This document shows positions 8,822-17,554 of a DNA stretch of 64,000 bases, in pieces. Numbering within the stretch: the first letter of the stretch is position 1; every line of letters starts with the position of its first letter. The translations under genes were made by a program, and so were the position numbers. Under the pieces are notes generated by a model that saw nothing but the letters and a program-made list of their open reading frames with translations, ran no database searches and had not been told where the DNA came from. The stretch is from JBBEDS01 sp040881175 (lineage in GTDB: Bacteria > Patescibacteriota > Minisyncoccia > 2-02-FULL-40-12 > IGHO2-01-FULL-4-A), in NCBI GenBank assembly GCA_040881175.1, contig JBBEDS010000014.1:39277-103276 (forward strand). The letters are read 5' to 3'.

Positions 8822-9313
8822 TTAGAACTGTTCCAGCTGGGGCTTCACAATTATTCTTCGTCTTGGCTCCTGTCCTATGCTCTCAGTTTGAATCTCCTTG
8901 TTAGCAGCGAGTTCTGTATGCACTAACCGTCTTTCGTAAGAGCTCATCGGCAGTAACGCCTCCGCCCTTCTTGTTTGAATAACTCTTTGGGCAGCATCTT
9001 TAGCTAAGCCGACTAAATAATTAGTTCTTGATTTTCGATAGTCGTTGACGTCAATTATAAAATTAAAGTCGGCACCATTTATATCTAACTTTCTAGTAGC
9101 GACGAGTCGTATGATGTGTTCAAAGGCACTAAGATTCTGTCCGTTTTTTCCAATAAGCATGCTCAAATCATTATCTGACTCAACCGATACCGTAGAGAAT
9201 CTATTCTCAGTGGAGTCGTTCTCAATAAACTTAACATCACCGTCAAAACCAACCTTATTTAAAAGCTCTTTCGTAATTTGAACTATTTTGTTTTTATCGG
9301 TATCGGTGGCCAT
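8822..9313 (-). CDS. khpB: RNA-binding protein KhpB (Jag/EloR), KH plus R3H
   Basis: This 163-residue protein starts at ATG 9313 (MATDTDKNKIVQITKELL); an open frame further upstream overlaps yidC and is not used. A KH domain is visible with MLIGKNGQNLSAFEHIIR at about 50-68. A C-terminal R3H region (YRKSRTNYLVGLAKDAAQRV ... MSSYERRLVHTELA) follows, ending in QEPRRRIIVKP. KhpB binds RNA and links cell elongation to division in Firmicutes; the N-terminal Jag domain is absent here. Its place downstream of yidC, 10 bp away, is the classic rpmH-rnpA-yidD-yidC-jag arrangement. Confidence 0.92.
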   Translation of the reverse strand: MATDTDKNKIVQITKELLNKVGFDGDVKFIENDSTENRFSTVSVESDNDLSMLIGKNGQNLSAFEHIIRLVATRKLDINGADFNFIIDVNDYRKSRTNYLVGLAKDAAQRVIQTRRAEALLPMSSYERRLVHTELAANKEIQTESIGQEPRRRIIVKPQLEQF

Positions 9314-9323
9314 TGTCTTAAGT

Positions 9324-10037
9324 TTACGAATTATGCCTATATTTCTTGTTAATGTATAGCTGTTCGAATATTGAGAACATGGTTGTAACAACCCAATAAA
9401 GAACAAGTCCGGCTGGCAAATTCCAAGCAATAATTATAACCATGACCGGGAAAAAATACAACATTTGCTTATTCATTTTGAATGCTTGTGACTCTTGTTC
9501 TCCGGGTGAGCTTGGTGCCTGGAAAGCTGCGGCCTGCTTAGATTGGAACCATTGTAGGACTCCCGCGGTAATGGCAAGCGCAGGGGTCTTCTCGGCAAGA
9601 TTTATAAAACCCAAAGCCATCTCTTTGATATGCCCGGGGTTAGTAATGAATGCATAGAGCATATCAAGGCTACCCGGCTGGAATCCCGACCTTAAAGCAC
9701 TATACAGAGCCAAGAGTACGGGTAGTTGTATTAGTATCGGCAAACAGCCACTAAATGGATTGATGTTGTGCTCTTTGTATAGGGCCATTGTAGCTTGCCC
9801 CAGTGCCTGCTTATCATTCTTGTGTTTATCTTGAAGCTGCTTGATCTTCGGTTGCAACTTACTCAGTGCCCTTTGAGACACTAAAGCCTTGATAGACAGG
9901 GGCGTAAAAGCAAATCGGATTATAATCGTGAGTATAATAATGGCGAGACCAAAATCAGTCCAAGGAATTGTGTTGTAAATAAAGACTAAGAGATTGAATA
10001 TTGGTCTTAGAAGAGCTTGATTATAAATTTCTATCAT
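9324..10037 (-). CDS. yidC: Membrane protein insertase YidC/Oxa1
   Basis: This is a 237-residue short-form (Gram-positive-like) YidC that inserts membrane proteins, alone or with Sec. The conserved core is present: LAIIILTIIIRFAFTPLSIKALVSQRALSKLQPKIKQLQDKH, then YKEHNINPFSGCLPILIQLPVLLALYSALR. The hydrophilic-groove Arg (IIIRFAF) is there. The final two membrane segments end in VLYWVVTTMFSIFEQLYINKKY. The large periplasmic domain of proteobacterial YidC is absent. It sits in the conserved origin cluster between yidD and khpB. Confidence 0.96.
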   Translation of the reverse strand: MIEIYNQALLRPIFNLLVFIYNTIPWTDFGLAIIILTIIIRFAFTPLSIKALVSQRALSKLQPKIKQLQDKHKNDKQALGQATMALYKEHNINPFSGCLPILIQLPVLLALYSALRSGFQPGSLDMLYAFITNPGHIKEMALGFINLAEKTPALAITAGVLQWFQSKQAAAFQAPSSPGEQESQAFKMNKQMLYFFPVMVIIIAWNLPAGLVLYWVVTTMFSIFEQLYINKKYRHNS

Positions 10038-10046
10038 AATAAATGT

Positions 10047-10274
10047 TTAAGCTAGGTCCACTCCTCCTTTAGAAAAAGGATTGCACCTAAAGATTCTTTT
10101 AACTCCTCTGGCTCCTCCGCCTACGATACCATATTTTTCAATAGCATCATGCGTGTACTGTGAACAAGAAGGGTAAAAACGGCAACGAAGGAAGCTACCA
10201 CTAAAAATAAATCCATGATCGGGAGATAATGTTTTCTGATACATCCTAATTATATTCAATACAATCTTTTTCAT
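10047..10274 (-). CDS. yidD: Membrane protein insertion efficiency factor YidD
   Basis: This 75-residue protein starts at ATG 10274; an in-frame TTG at 10283 would add three residues. The family signature is complete: [12 protein letters not shown], then [33 protein letters not shown] and GGVDLA. YidD assists YidC-dependent insertion at the inner membrane. It lies between rnpA and yidC as in most bacteria. Confidence 0.96.
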   Translation of the reverse strand: MKKIVLNIIRMYQKTLSPDHGFIFSGSFLRCRFYPSCSQYTHDAIEKYGIVGGGARGVKRIFRCNPFSKGGVDLA

Positions 10275-10292
10275 GCTTGCCAAAAGTTTAAA

Positions 10293-10637
10293 TTAGTTGC
10301 GATTCTCATTGACATAAAGATTATTAATTGTTTCCTTCAAATCTCTCTTGATTTCTTTGTTCAGCTTGCCTACGATGGTTGGAGTAGCGGTAATCACTAT
10401 ATCGAAAGGAGTCCTGAGCTTCATCTCTCCCAAGGTTTCAGTGATAATTCTTTTCAAGCTATTGCGCAAGGTGCTTTTCTTGGAAACTTTGACGGGTATG
10501 GCTACGGCCGCCCGCATATATCCGCTATTGTTTTCTAAAAACTTAATAAAGAAAAAACTGTGTCTTACAGTTTTTCCTACTTTCAAAACACGGCTAATGT
10601 CTTTTTTATCTAGACGGTATTTGCGGGCCAAAGCCAT
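10293..10637 (-). CDS. rnpA: Ribonuclease P protein component
   Basis: This 114-residue basic protein binds RNase P RNA and helps mature tRNA 5' ends. The RNR-type signature is seen in KVSKKSTLRNSLKRIITETL (K-x-A-V-x-R-N-x-x-K-R-like), after the beta-strand block HSFFFIKFLENNSGYMRAAVAIPVKV. It starts 2 bp after the rpmH stop, consistent with the rpmH-rnpA transcription unit. The RNase P RNA gene itself is not in the window. Confidence 0.94.
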   Translation of the reverse strand: MALARKYRLDKKDISRVLKVGKTVRHSFFFIKFLENNSGYMRAAVAIPVKVSKKSTLRNSLKRIITETLGEMKLRTPFDIVITATPTIVGKLNKEIKRDLKETINNLYVNENRN

Positions 10638-10639
10638 GG

Positions 10640-10777
10640 TTAAATCGATAGCTTCTTGCGACCCTTGGCTCTGCGTCTTGAAAGGACCTTCTTGCCGTTT
10701 CTTGTTTCAGAACGTTTAAGAAATCCGTGTTTCTTCTTTCTTTTCTTCTTCTTTGGTCTGTACGTGGTGATTTTCAT
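10640..10777 (-). CDS. rpmH: 50S ribosomal protein L34
   Basis: This is a 45-residue, very basic protein read from ATG 10777: [18 protein letters not shown], then [22 protein letters not shown] and KKLSI. The central F-x-x-R-x-x-T-x-x-G-x-x-V-L-x-x-R-R-x-K-G-R pattern identifies L34. The N-terminal run of lysines is longer than usual. It heads the leftward operon at the chromosome origin, divergent from dnaA. Confidence 0.96.
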   Translation of the reverse strand: MKITTYRPKKKKRKKKHGFLKRSETRNGKKVLSRRRAKGRKKLSI

Positions 10778-10842
10778 AGACAAACCTTAGCAATTTTTTA
10801 GCGAAAAGTCAATTTAGAAAAAGGCCATAGACTATCAACTTT

Positions 10843-10851
10843 TTATACACA
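10843..10851 (+). promoter_or_regulatory. DnaA box upstream of dnaA
   Basis: TTATACACA matches the DnaA box consensus TTATNCACA and sits 57 bp before dnaA, in the rpmH-dnaA divergent gap. It probably serves dnaA autoregulation and/or the origin. Confidence 0.6.
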
Positions 10852-10907
10852 CCTTATCAACGAAATCGCATTTTTGAAACGTTTACAGTTACATTATACT
10901 TTACTCT

Positions 10908-12275
10908 ATGACTAACGAAGAACTCTGGAAATCAGTACTCAATGAGATGGAGTTATCTCTCTCAAGAGCTAACTTTACTACCTGGTTTAAAGGTACCTCG
11001 TTATTGTCTAACAACAACGGAGCCATCCTGGTTAGCGTTCCTAATGGCTTCGTTAAAGAATGGCTGGAAAACAAGTTTGGAAAGCAGATCTGTCAGATTA
11101 TAAGAAAAGTAGATCCTGAGATAAGGGAAGTTAAATACACTGTAGGCGGCATCCGTGCTGGTCAGCCTTTGCAAAAGAAAGATCTGGTTCAATTCGCTCC
11201 CGAGAAAACAGTTGAGGACTACCAAGATACTGATATAGACAAATCAACTAATCTTAATAAGCGCTACTCCTTTGATTCTTTTATTGTAGGTTCTAACAAT
11301 GAGCTAGCTCACGCAGCCTCCATAGCTATTACCAAAAACCTAGGCAAAGTCTATAACCCTCTCTTTCTATACGGTGGGGTTGGCCTTGGAAAGACTCATC
11401 TTCTCCAAGCTGCTGGAAATATAGTTGCTGAAACCTGGCCGGATAAGAAAATCTTGTACATCTCCTCCGAAAGACTCACGGCTGATATTGTTGAGTCTCT
11501 TAAAAACAAAACTATTGAGGATATGAAACAACGTTACTCAAAGATAGATTTATTAATTATAGACGACATTCAGTTTATAGCTGGCAAAGAAAGAACTCAG
11601 GATATATTCTTCACTACATTCAATGAGCTCTACGGCAAGAATAAACAGATAGTCCTGTCCTCAGATAGGCCTCCAAGCGCCATTCCTGCCCTTGAGGAGC
11701 GTTTACGCTCTCGATTTGAGGGTGGGATGATAGCGGACATAGGTACTCCAGATTACGAGACCCGTTTAGCTATACTTAAGCTAAAATGTAAGGAGAAGAA
11801 TTTCGAGATAGATGGTAACTCTCTCTCATATATAGCCTCCAATATTCAGAAGAATATACGTGAACTAGAGGGAGCTCTTAACCGTATAATCGCTTTTGGT
11901 CAGATATATAACAAAACTCCTGATTTTAAGGAGGTTAAAAAGCTTCTAGCTGCCTATCTGAATACTCCATATAGAAAGACGACTCACCAGCTTATCTTAA
12001 AATCAGTAGCAGACTTCTATGGCGTTCCTTTAACCGACCTAGTTAAAAGGAGCCGCAAGAAAGAGATTGTTAAACCAAGGCAGATAGCAATGTTCTTGCT
12101 AAGAGAGGAGACCAAATCCTCTTTCCCTGAGATTGGATCCAAATTAGGAGGTAGAGATCACTCCACTGTAATTCATGCTTATGAGAAGATAAGGAGAGAA
12201 GAGGAGGAGAATGAGTCTACAAAACAGGAATTACTTTTGATCAAAGAAAGAATTTATCAGACATTCGATAGTTGA
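10908..12275 (+). CDS. dnaA: Chromosomal replication initiator DnaA
   Basis: This 455-residue AAA+ initiator binds DnaA boxes and melts the origin. Domain I is at 1-80 (LWKSVLNEMELSLSRANFTTWFKG). Walker A is GGVGLGKTHLLQA near 155-167, Walker B LLIIDDIQFI near 215-224, and the sensor region RLRSRFEGGM. The C-terminal HTH carries the DnaA signature GGRDHSTVIHAYEKI near 415-430. Length and domain order are normal. It is followed by an AT-rich gap with DnaA-box sequences and dnaN. Confidence 0.98.
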   Translation: MTNEELWKSVLNEMELSLSRANFTTWFKGTSLLSNNNGAILVSVPNGFVKEWLENKFGKQICQIIRKVDPEIREVKYTVGGIRAGQPLQKKDLVQFAPEKTVEDYQDTDIDKSTNLNKRYSFDSFIVGSNNELAHAASIAITKNLGKVYNPLFLYGGVGLGKTHLLQAAGNIVAETWPDKKILYISSERLTADIVESLKNKTIEDMKQRYSKIDLLIIDDIQFIAGKERTQDIFFTTFNELYGKNKQIVLSSDRPPSAIPALEERLRSRFEGGMIADIGTPDYETRLAILKLKCKEKNFEIDGNSLSYIASNIQKNIRELEGALNRIIAFGQIYNKTPDFKEVKKLLAAYLNTPYRKTTHQLILKSVADFYGVPLTDLVKRSRKKEIVKPRQIAMFLLREETKSSFPEIGSKLGGRDHSTVIHAYEKIRREEEENESTKQELLLIKERIYQTFDS

Positions 12276-12497
12276 TAAGTATGTGTATATACCTGTGAAA
12301 TTAATGGTTATAAATTATTGATAAAAATTGGATAAGTCTAATTCTAAAAAAAATAAGATAATATTAACAAGTTTATAACAAATTAATTAACATACTTATC
12401 TACAGCTTACTAAATAACTTCTACCGCAAAAAATATAGTTACTAATAATCTTTTACCACTTATACACACCTCTTATTATTACTAATTAATTATATAT
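12276..12497. other. oriC: Probable oriC between dnaA and dnaN
   Basis: This 222-bp non-coding gap is strongly AT-rich. It contains a perfect DnaA box TTATACACA at 12460-12468, a near match TTATCTACA around 12409, and TGTGTATA-type sequence just after dnaA. Runs such as AATTAATTATATATA before dnaN could serve as the unwinding element. Location between dnaA and dnaN is a classic bacterial origin position. No strand-skew calculation was possible. Confidence 0.6.
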
Positions 12498-13586
12498 ATG
12501 AATATAATAATAAATCAGAAAAGATTCTTAACAGCTCTGAGGGTTGTTGAAAAAGTTGTCTCAAAAAATACTTCTTTGCCAATTCTCAACACAGTATTAC
12601 TCAAAACGGATAACGGCAGTTTAAAACTTTCCGCTACGAATCTAGAAATCGGAATTAATTATTGGATTGGAGCCAAAGTAGAAAAAGATGGAGAGGTAGC
12701 TGTTCCAGCTAAAATATTCTCAGATTTCATAAGTAATATTTCAGACGAGAAAATTAAGGTAACCTCCAATAAAAATGTGGTGTCCATAAATTCCGAGCAT
12801 TATAAAACTCAAATACTGGGAATGGACACAAAAGATTTTCCGATAATTCCCAAAATAAAAAAAGATAATTCTTTCAAAATAAATACGCAGGTACTAAAAA
12901 ATTCTTTAGCTAATGTATTAGATTCAACTTCTCTTTCCGAAACAAGACCAGAGCTGAGTGGGGTATATGTTAATGCTTTAAGCAATAAAATTGAATTTGC
13001 TGCGACAGATAGTTTTCGTCTTTCTGAAAAATTAATTCCGCTAAAAGAAGGTATTAGCAAATCATTTATTATTCCGAGAAATACTGTAATAGAGATAATA
13101 AGAACAGTTGAGAATATGGATGAAGATATTAATATATCCGTCTCTGAAAATCAGATTTTTGTTCACGGACAAGACTTTGAATTGATCTCTCGCTTAATTG
13201 ATGGCCGCTACCCGGAGTACAAAAAAGTTATTCCCGATAAATTTATCTCCCTAGTCAGATTAGAAAAGTCTGAGTTTGAAAAAAATATCAGGATGGCTAG
13301 TGTATTTTCTTCAAGTATATCCGACATAAAGCTTAAAGTTTCAAAAGATACTATGGAAATATCAGCCAAGAATAGCGATAGAGGAGAGATCACCTCACAC
13401 ATGAGTTGTGATCTAAAAAGCAGCCCATTTGAGATATTAGTTAACTACCACTATCTTTTAGATGGACTAAAAACAATACCGACAGGAAATGTAATTATGG
13501 AGTTTACTGGCGATGGGAGTCCTTTAGTTATAAAACCCGAAGAGAAAAAGGATCAAACTTACGTTATTATGCCTCTTAGGAATTAG
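12498..13586 (+). CDS. dnaN: DNA polymerase III beta subunit (sliding clamp)
   Basis: This 362-residue clamp tethers the replicative polymerase to DNA. The three repeated clamp domains are visible. The N-terminal one starts with IINQKRFLTALRVVEKVVSKNTSLPILNTVLLKT; the middle has DSTSLSETRPELSGVYVN and FAATDSFRLSEKL; the end is VIMPLRN, close to the usual clamp terminus. Base composition is more AT-rich than many neighbours. It lies directly after the putative origin. Confidence 0.97.
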   Translation: MNIIINQKRFLTALRVVEKVVSKNTSLPILNTVLLKTDNGSLKLSATNLEIGINYWIGAKVEKDGEVAVPAKIFSDFISNISDEKIKVTSNKNVVSINSEHYKTQILGMDTKDFPIIPKIKKDNSFKINTQVLKNSLANVLDSTSLSETRPELSGVYVNALSNKIEFAATDSFRLSEKLIPLKEGISKSFIIPRNTVIEIIRTVENMDEDINISVSENQIFVHGQDFELISRLIDGRYPEYKKVIPDKFISLVRLEKSEFEKNIRMASVFSSSISDIKLKVSKDTMEISAKNSDRGEITSHMSCDLKSSPFEILVNYHYLLDGLKTIPTGNVIMEFTGDGSPLVIKPEEKKDQTYVIMPLRN

Positions 13587-13594
13587 TAACTACC

Positions 13595-13879
13595 GTGGAA
13601 GATTTAAAAAGGAAATTAACTCAACTTAAGAGGGTTATAGCTTCTAAGGAAGAAGAAGATAAAAAACTGAGGACAGAACTTAAAGAAATAATCGAGAAGC
13701 TTTTTGACCAAGTAAAAACCCCGATGGAATTTATTCGGGGTTTTTACTTACAGGGTGACAGGCTAGTCATAAACACTAATAATAAATCTTTCGCTAATGA
13801 ACTTTTCTTAGTTAAGAACCAGTTGTTAGAAGGCCTTTGGGATAGAAAATTCGTGGTGAAAGAATTGGTTATTAAGTAA
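13595..13879 (+). CDS. Small DciA/DUF721-like protein
   Basis: This 94-residue protein starts at GTG 13595, 8 bp after dnaN. Residues 1-40 form a charged coiled coil. Residues 45-94 resemble the KH-like C-terminal part of DUF721/DciA proteins (GFYLQGDRLVINTNNKSFANELFLVKNQLLEGL). DciA loads the replicative helicase in bacteria lacking DnaC, and the dnaA-dnaN neighbourhood fits, but the assignment is tentative. A perfect 13-bp inverted repeat with terminator features lies inside the gene (13712-13747). Confidence 0.6.
   Translation: MEDLKRKLTQLKRVIASKEEEDKKLRTELKEIIEKLFDQVKTPMEFIRGFYLQGDRLVINTNNKSFANELFLVKNQLLEGLWDRKFVVKELVIK
13712..13747 (+). terminator. Terminator-like hairpin inside the gene downstream of dnaN
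   Basis: Arms GTAAAAACCCCGA (13712-13724) and TCGGGGTTTTTAC (13735-13747) are perfect complements with a 10-nt loop. The CCCCGA/TCGGGG stem is followed by five T, as in intrinsic terminators. It lies in frame inside the 94-residue gene and does not interrupt it. Confidence 0.5.
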
Positions 13880-13881
13880 GA

Positions 13882-16050
13882 CTAGTTTGAAGATTGACCT
13901 GTGCCTAAGACCCATCTCTGCACAGACTCTTCCCAGTTCTTAGATTGAGAATCTTTCCCATGATTTTCAGGTATAGGCCCTGAAGGATTATCTTTATTTA
14001 CGTAATAGAGCAGAGAGTGTATTCCGTCAGGGCCATTGTAGTTACCATTTAGCATTACCTTATCAGCGAACACAGGATTTGGCTTTATGAACTGTTCTGA
14101 TGGCGTGCCAGCAAGAGCTCTCGCAATAAACTCGTGCCACATAGGGCCTGCTGCTGATAAACCGGCTCCTTGCTGAGTCATTGAGTCATTATTATTGTTC
14201 CCCGTCCAGACTCCGACTGCAAGAGATGGGGTGTAGCCTATAAGCCAACCATCTCTGTTCTCCTGAGTGGTACCTGTCTTAGCGGCTACCTGACGGTCAG
14301 CGAAGTATAAAGAGCTGTTATAGCCGAATACAGGCCCTCTGGCGTTATTATCAGACAAGACATCGGACATCAAACGAGCCAGTTGAGCATCTAAGACTCT
14401 TTCCTCCTGGACTTTGTTTTCTTCAAGAATGGTCCCGTCTCCAGTTACAACTTTCTGAATGAATGTCTGAGGTGTTCTTATCCCGTCATTTGCTAAAACA
14501 CCATAGGCGGCTACCATGTCTACAAGACGAACCTCTCCACCACCCAAGACTAGAGACAAGCCATATCTAGGCCGGTCATTAAGGGTGGTAATGCCCATTT
14601 TATGGGCTAGATCGATAGTACCTTCTATACCAGCCAGGTAGAGAGTTTTAACGGAAGGGACGTTTAGTGATTGAGAAAGAGCCTGACGCATTGTTACAGG
14701 GCCTCTGAAGCGGCCATCATAGTTTTGGGGATTATAGCAATCAAGACCAGAAGGATCCTTTGTTTGAGTAGCTGAAGAAGAACACTCGGGATTAAATTCT
14801 GTTGGCAGATCGAAAAGTATAGTCGAATCGGCAAAACCTTTTTCGAAGGCTAGGGTATAAGCAAAAGGTTTAAATGACGAACCTGGCTGACGACTTGCTG
14901 TTGCAACGTTAAAATTACCCTCAAATTTACATGTCTTTCCTGGAATGCAGCCTTCGGGTTCCGCTTCACCAGAGTAATCTTTGGAACCGACCATAGCTAG
15001 AATATAGCCGGTCTTAGGGTCGGTCGCGACCAGAGCAGCATTATTAGCCTTATACCTTTCGGTATTAATCTCCGCGTACTTCTTTACGGTTTCTTCCGCT
15101 ATCTTCTGTAGCTCCGAATCCAGGGTCGTGTAAACTCTAAGGCCACCATTCTGAACCATATCCTCGCCATACTTGTTCACCAGGTACTCTCTTACCATGA
15201 TGACGAAATGAGGAGCAGGAAAGCTGATCTCTGGAGTTGTTATTTCCGGAAATTCACTCACGGCCACGTCATGCTCCTCTTGAGTTATCGTGCCTAAGTT
15301 AAGCATTCTGCCTAAAATGAGATCTCTTCTATCAATCGCCCGCGAGAGGTTATTATTAGTACCATAAGGGGAGTAATAGCTTGGCGCATTAGGTAAAGCT
15401 GCTAAAAGTGTAGCCTCAGCTATATCCAGGTCCTTAGCGGGTTTATTAAAAAATGTTTGTGCAGCAGCTTCAATGCCGTAAGCATTGGAACCATAGGGTA
15501 TTTGGTTCAAGTACATCCAAAATATTTCATCTTTGCTAAATTTACGTTCGATCTGAACCGAGAGGACAGCTTCCTTAACTTTTCTAGCGATTGTCTTCTC
15601 ATCTCCAAGCAGAGATTTTTTAATCAGCTGCTGAGTTATCGTAGAGCCGCCCTGAGAGGCATCTAGGTTACGCAAGTCTTTGTATAATGCGCGGAGAATG
15701 CCCCTAAAGTCTATGCCGCCATGGTTATAGAAATCGCTGTCTTCAGCAGCGAGAGTAGCATCTTTTACTGTCTGAGGTATCTGCTCCCAAGGGATGATAG
15801 TTCTTTTTTCTTCGCCGTGGATGTCATAAAGAAGGGATTCTCTGGTGTTGTCATAAATTTTGGTAGACTCACTGACTCGGCGAGCGGCTATAGCTGAAGG
15901 ATCAGGAACTTGGCGGGCGTAGTATAGAAAAATGACCACTAAAAAAACCAAGCCGGTTACGGCTAGCAATAATAGGGTAAGGAAGAAATTCTTTAACTGG
16001 CTGGGTTTTTTCTTCTTTTTTGATCTTTGCATGTATGCTGATTTTGCCAT
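13882..16050 (-). CDS. Class A penicillin-binding protein (PBP1A-type)
   Basis: This 722-residue bifunctional peptidoglycan synthase starts at ATG 16050; a TTG at 16095 is less likely. A basic cytoplasmic tail and one membrane segment (20-45) precede the GT51 glycosyltransferase: AAEDSDFYNHGG with catalytic Glu103, then GGSTITQQLIKKSLL near 134-148. The transpeptidase has GSSFKP with Ser391-x-x-Lys394, SLN within ALSQSLNVPSVK, and KTGTTQENRDGWLIGYTP. It is exported to the outer face of the membrane and polymerises and cross-links the wall. It diverges from tyrS. Confidence 0.95.
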   Translation of the reverse strand: MAKSAYMQRSKKKKKPSQLKNFFLTLLLLAVTGLVFLVVIFLYYARQVPDPSAIAARRVSESTKIYDNTRESLLYDIHGEEKRTIIPWEQIPQTVKDATLAAEDSDFYNHGGIDFRGILRALYKDLRNLDASQGGSTITQQLIKKSLLGDEKTIARKVKEAVLSVQIERKFSKDEIFWMYLNQIPYGSNAYGIEAAAQTFFNKPAKDLDIAEATLLAALPNAPSYYSPYGTNNNLSRAIDRRDLILGRMLNLGTITQEEHDVAVSEFPEITTPEISFPAPHFVIMVREYLVNKYGEDMVQNGGLRVYTTLDSELQKIAEETVKKYAEINTERYKANNAALVATDPKTGYILAMVGSKDYSGEAEPEGCIPGKTCKFEGNFNVATASRQPGSSFKPFAYTLAFEKGFADSTILFDLPTEFNPECSSSATQTKDPSGLDCYNPQNYDGRFRGPVTMRQALSQSLNVPSVKTLYLAGIEGTIDLAHKMGITTLNDRPRYGLSLVLGGGEVRLVDMVAAYGVLANDGIRTPQTFIQKVVTGDGTILEENKVQEERVLDAQLARLMSDVLSDNNARGPVFGYNSSLYFADRQVAAKTGTTQENRDGWLIGYTPSLAVGVWTGNNNNDSMTQQGAGLSAAGPMWHEFIARALAGTPSEQFIKPNPVFADKVMLNGNYNGPDGIHSLLYYVNKDNPSGPIPENHGKDSQSKNWEESVQRWVLGTGQSSN

Positions 16051-16110
16051 AAAACGGTCAAATTTACAAGGCGAGGGAGAAGGGTTATAATTCAATAATA
16101 ACTCAATTTT

Positions 16111-17313
16111 ATGGCCAAGATTATTGTCGATGAGAATCTAATCAACGAGGTACTTAACTCTAGATACATAGAGGCCGCTTTTCCTTCCAAGGATAAAATA
16201 AAAGCTCTTTTTCTTGAAGGCAGAAGGCTGTCTTTCTATCTAGGAGTGGACCCTACAGGTCCGGACATACACCTTGGGCACACGACGAACCTATTTCTTT
16301 TAAAGAGGATTGCCGAGTTGGGCCACAAGATAATAATTCTGATAGGAGATTTCACGGCTAGGATCGGAGACCCTACAGATAAAGAGAGCTCACGCAAAGC
16401 GCTTACCGAGAAAGAGGTAAAAGAGAATATGAAAACTTACCTTGAGCAAGTTCAAAAAGTCTTGCCCAAAAAGATGTTTGAGGTGAAGCATAACAGCGCA
16501 TGGCTGAAGAAGATGTCTTTTGAAGATGTGATAAGGCTAGCGTCAAAGTTCACTGTGCAACAGATGATTGCCAGGGACATGTTCCAAGAAAGGATTAAAA
16601 AAGAGAAGCCGATTTTTATACACGAATTTCTTTACCCGTTAATGCAGGGCTATGATTCGGTAGCCATGGAAGTAGATGGAGAGGTGGGGGGTAACGACCA
16701 GACCTTCAACATGCTAGTGGGCAGAGATTTGTCTAAAGAAGTGTTGGGCAAAGACAAGGTGGTCATTGCCACTAAACTTCTAGAAGATCCAAAGACAGGC
16801 AAGAAACTTATGAATAAGAGTGAGGGCCAATATATCTCTCTGAACGATGCCCCTAATGATCTTTTCGGAAAGGTAATGGCTATGCCAGATCAAAGCATCA
16901 TTCCAGTACTTTCCTATGCTACCGAGGTCCCTGATAGTAGGCTGGCGGAGGTAAGGAAAATGTTAGATGGAGGAGAAAACCCCAAGATGGCCAAAGAGGA
17001 AACAGCCTACGAGTTAGTCAAGCTATACTATGGAGAAAAAGAAGCCCAGAAAGCTAAAGAAGGTTTTGGAAAGGTATTCTCAGAAGGTAAAACTCCCGAT
17101 AATATAGAAGAATTTCAGATATCGGAGGAAGTGGCTCCGATTCTGGAAGTCCTAGAAGGGTCGGGCCTAGCCAACTCAAGAAGCGAAGCTAAGCGCCTAG
17201 TAGACCAAAAAGCAGTTACGATAAACGGCGAAGCTGTAGAAGATTGGGGTCACGAAATTAAAAAAGGAGACATCCTAAAGGTGGGATCTCATAGATTCCT
17301 GAAAATAGTATAG
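16111..17313 (+). CDS. tyrS: Tyrosyl-tRNA synthetase
   Basis: This 400-residue class I synthetase charges tRNA-Tyr. The HIGH motif is HLGHTT within GVDPTGPDIHLGHTTNLF (about 46-63). The KMSKS equivalent is KLMNKS at about 230-235. The C-terminal S4 RNA-binding domain is LANSRSEAKRLVDQKAVTINGE. This is the TyrRS subgroup with a KMSKS-like loop and an S4 tail. A strong hairpin terminator follows at 17323. Confidence 0.95.
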   Translation: MAKIIVDENLINEVLNSRYIEAAFPSKDKIKALFLEGRRLSFYLGVDPTGPDIHLGHTTNLFLLKRIAELGHKIIILIGDFTARIGDPTDKESSRKALTEKEVKENMKTYLEQVQKVLPKKMFEVKHNSAWLKKMSFEDVIRLASKFTVQQMIARDMFQERIKKEKPIFIHEFLYPLMQGYDSVAMEVDGEVGGNDQTFNMLVGRDLSKEVLGKDKVVIATKLLEDPKTGKKLMNKSEGQYISLNDAPNDLFGKVMAMPDQSIIPVLSYATEVPDSRLAEVRKMLDGGENPKMAKEETAYELVKLYYGEKEAQKAKEGFGKVFSEGKTPDNIEEFQISEEVAPILEVLEGSGLANSRSEAKRLVDQKAVTINGEAVEDWGHEIKKGDILKVGSHRFLKIV

Positions 17314-17322
17314 ATGTAAAAT

Positions 17323-17354
17323 AAAAGACACCTGGCATTTGCCAGGTGTCTTTT
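17323..17354. terminator. Intrinsic terminator after tyrS
   Basis: AAAAGACACCTGGC, loop ATTT, GCCAGGTGTCTTTT: a 14-bp perfect stem with flanking A and T runs. It can act in both directions for the convergent tyrS and the ruvC-side unit. Confidence 0.9.
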
Positions 17355-17365
17355 AAAAGTTAACT

Positions 17366-17482
17366 TTATTCGGAGTCTTCTTCGCCTTCACCTTCATCTT
17401 CGCTTTCTGTCTCTTCTACCACGCCTTCTTCATCTAGCTCCTCTTCTTCCACAAAGGAATACTTATAATCATGGTTCAACAT
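17366..17482 (-). CDS. Very acidic 38-residue small protein
   Basis: The minus-strand frame from ATG 17482 reads MLNHDYKYSFVEEEELDEEG, then VVEETESEDEGEGEEDSE, a tail of almost only Glu, Asp, Gly, Ser. It lies 72 bp after ruvC and before the shared terminator, so it could be the last gene of the ruvB-yebC-ruvC unit. The extreme composition argues for a real, constrained product. No Shine-Dalgarno is visible, and no function can be assigned. Confidence 0.4.
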   Translation of the reverse strand: MLNHDYKYSFVEEEELDEEGVVEETESEDEGEGEEDSE

Positions 17483-17554
17483 GATATCTTTTCAGTCTCG
17501 TTACGCTCCCGGATCTCCAAAAGGTTATCTGCGGGTGGCACAAACGAAACCCAG

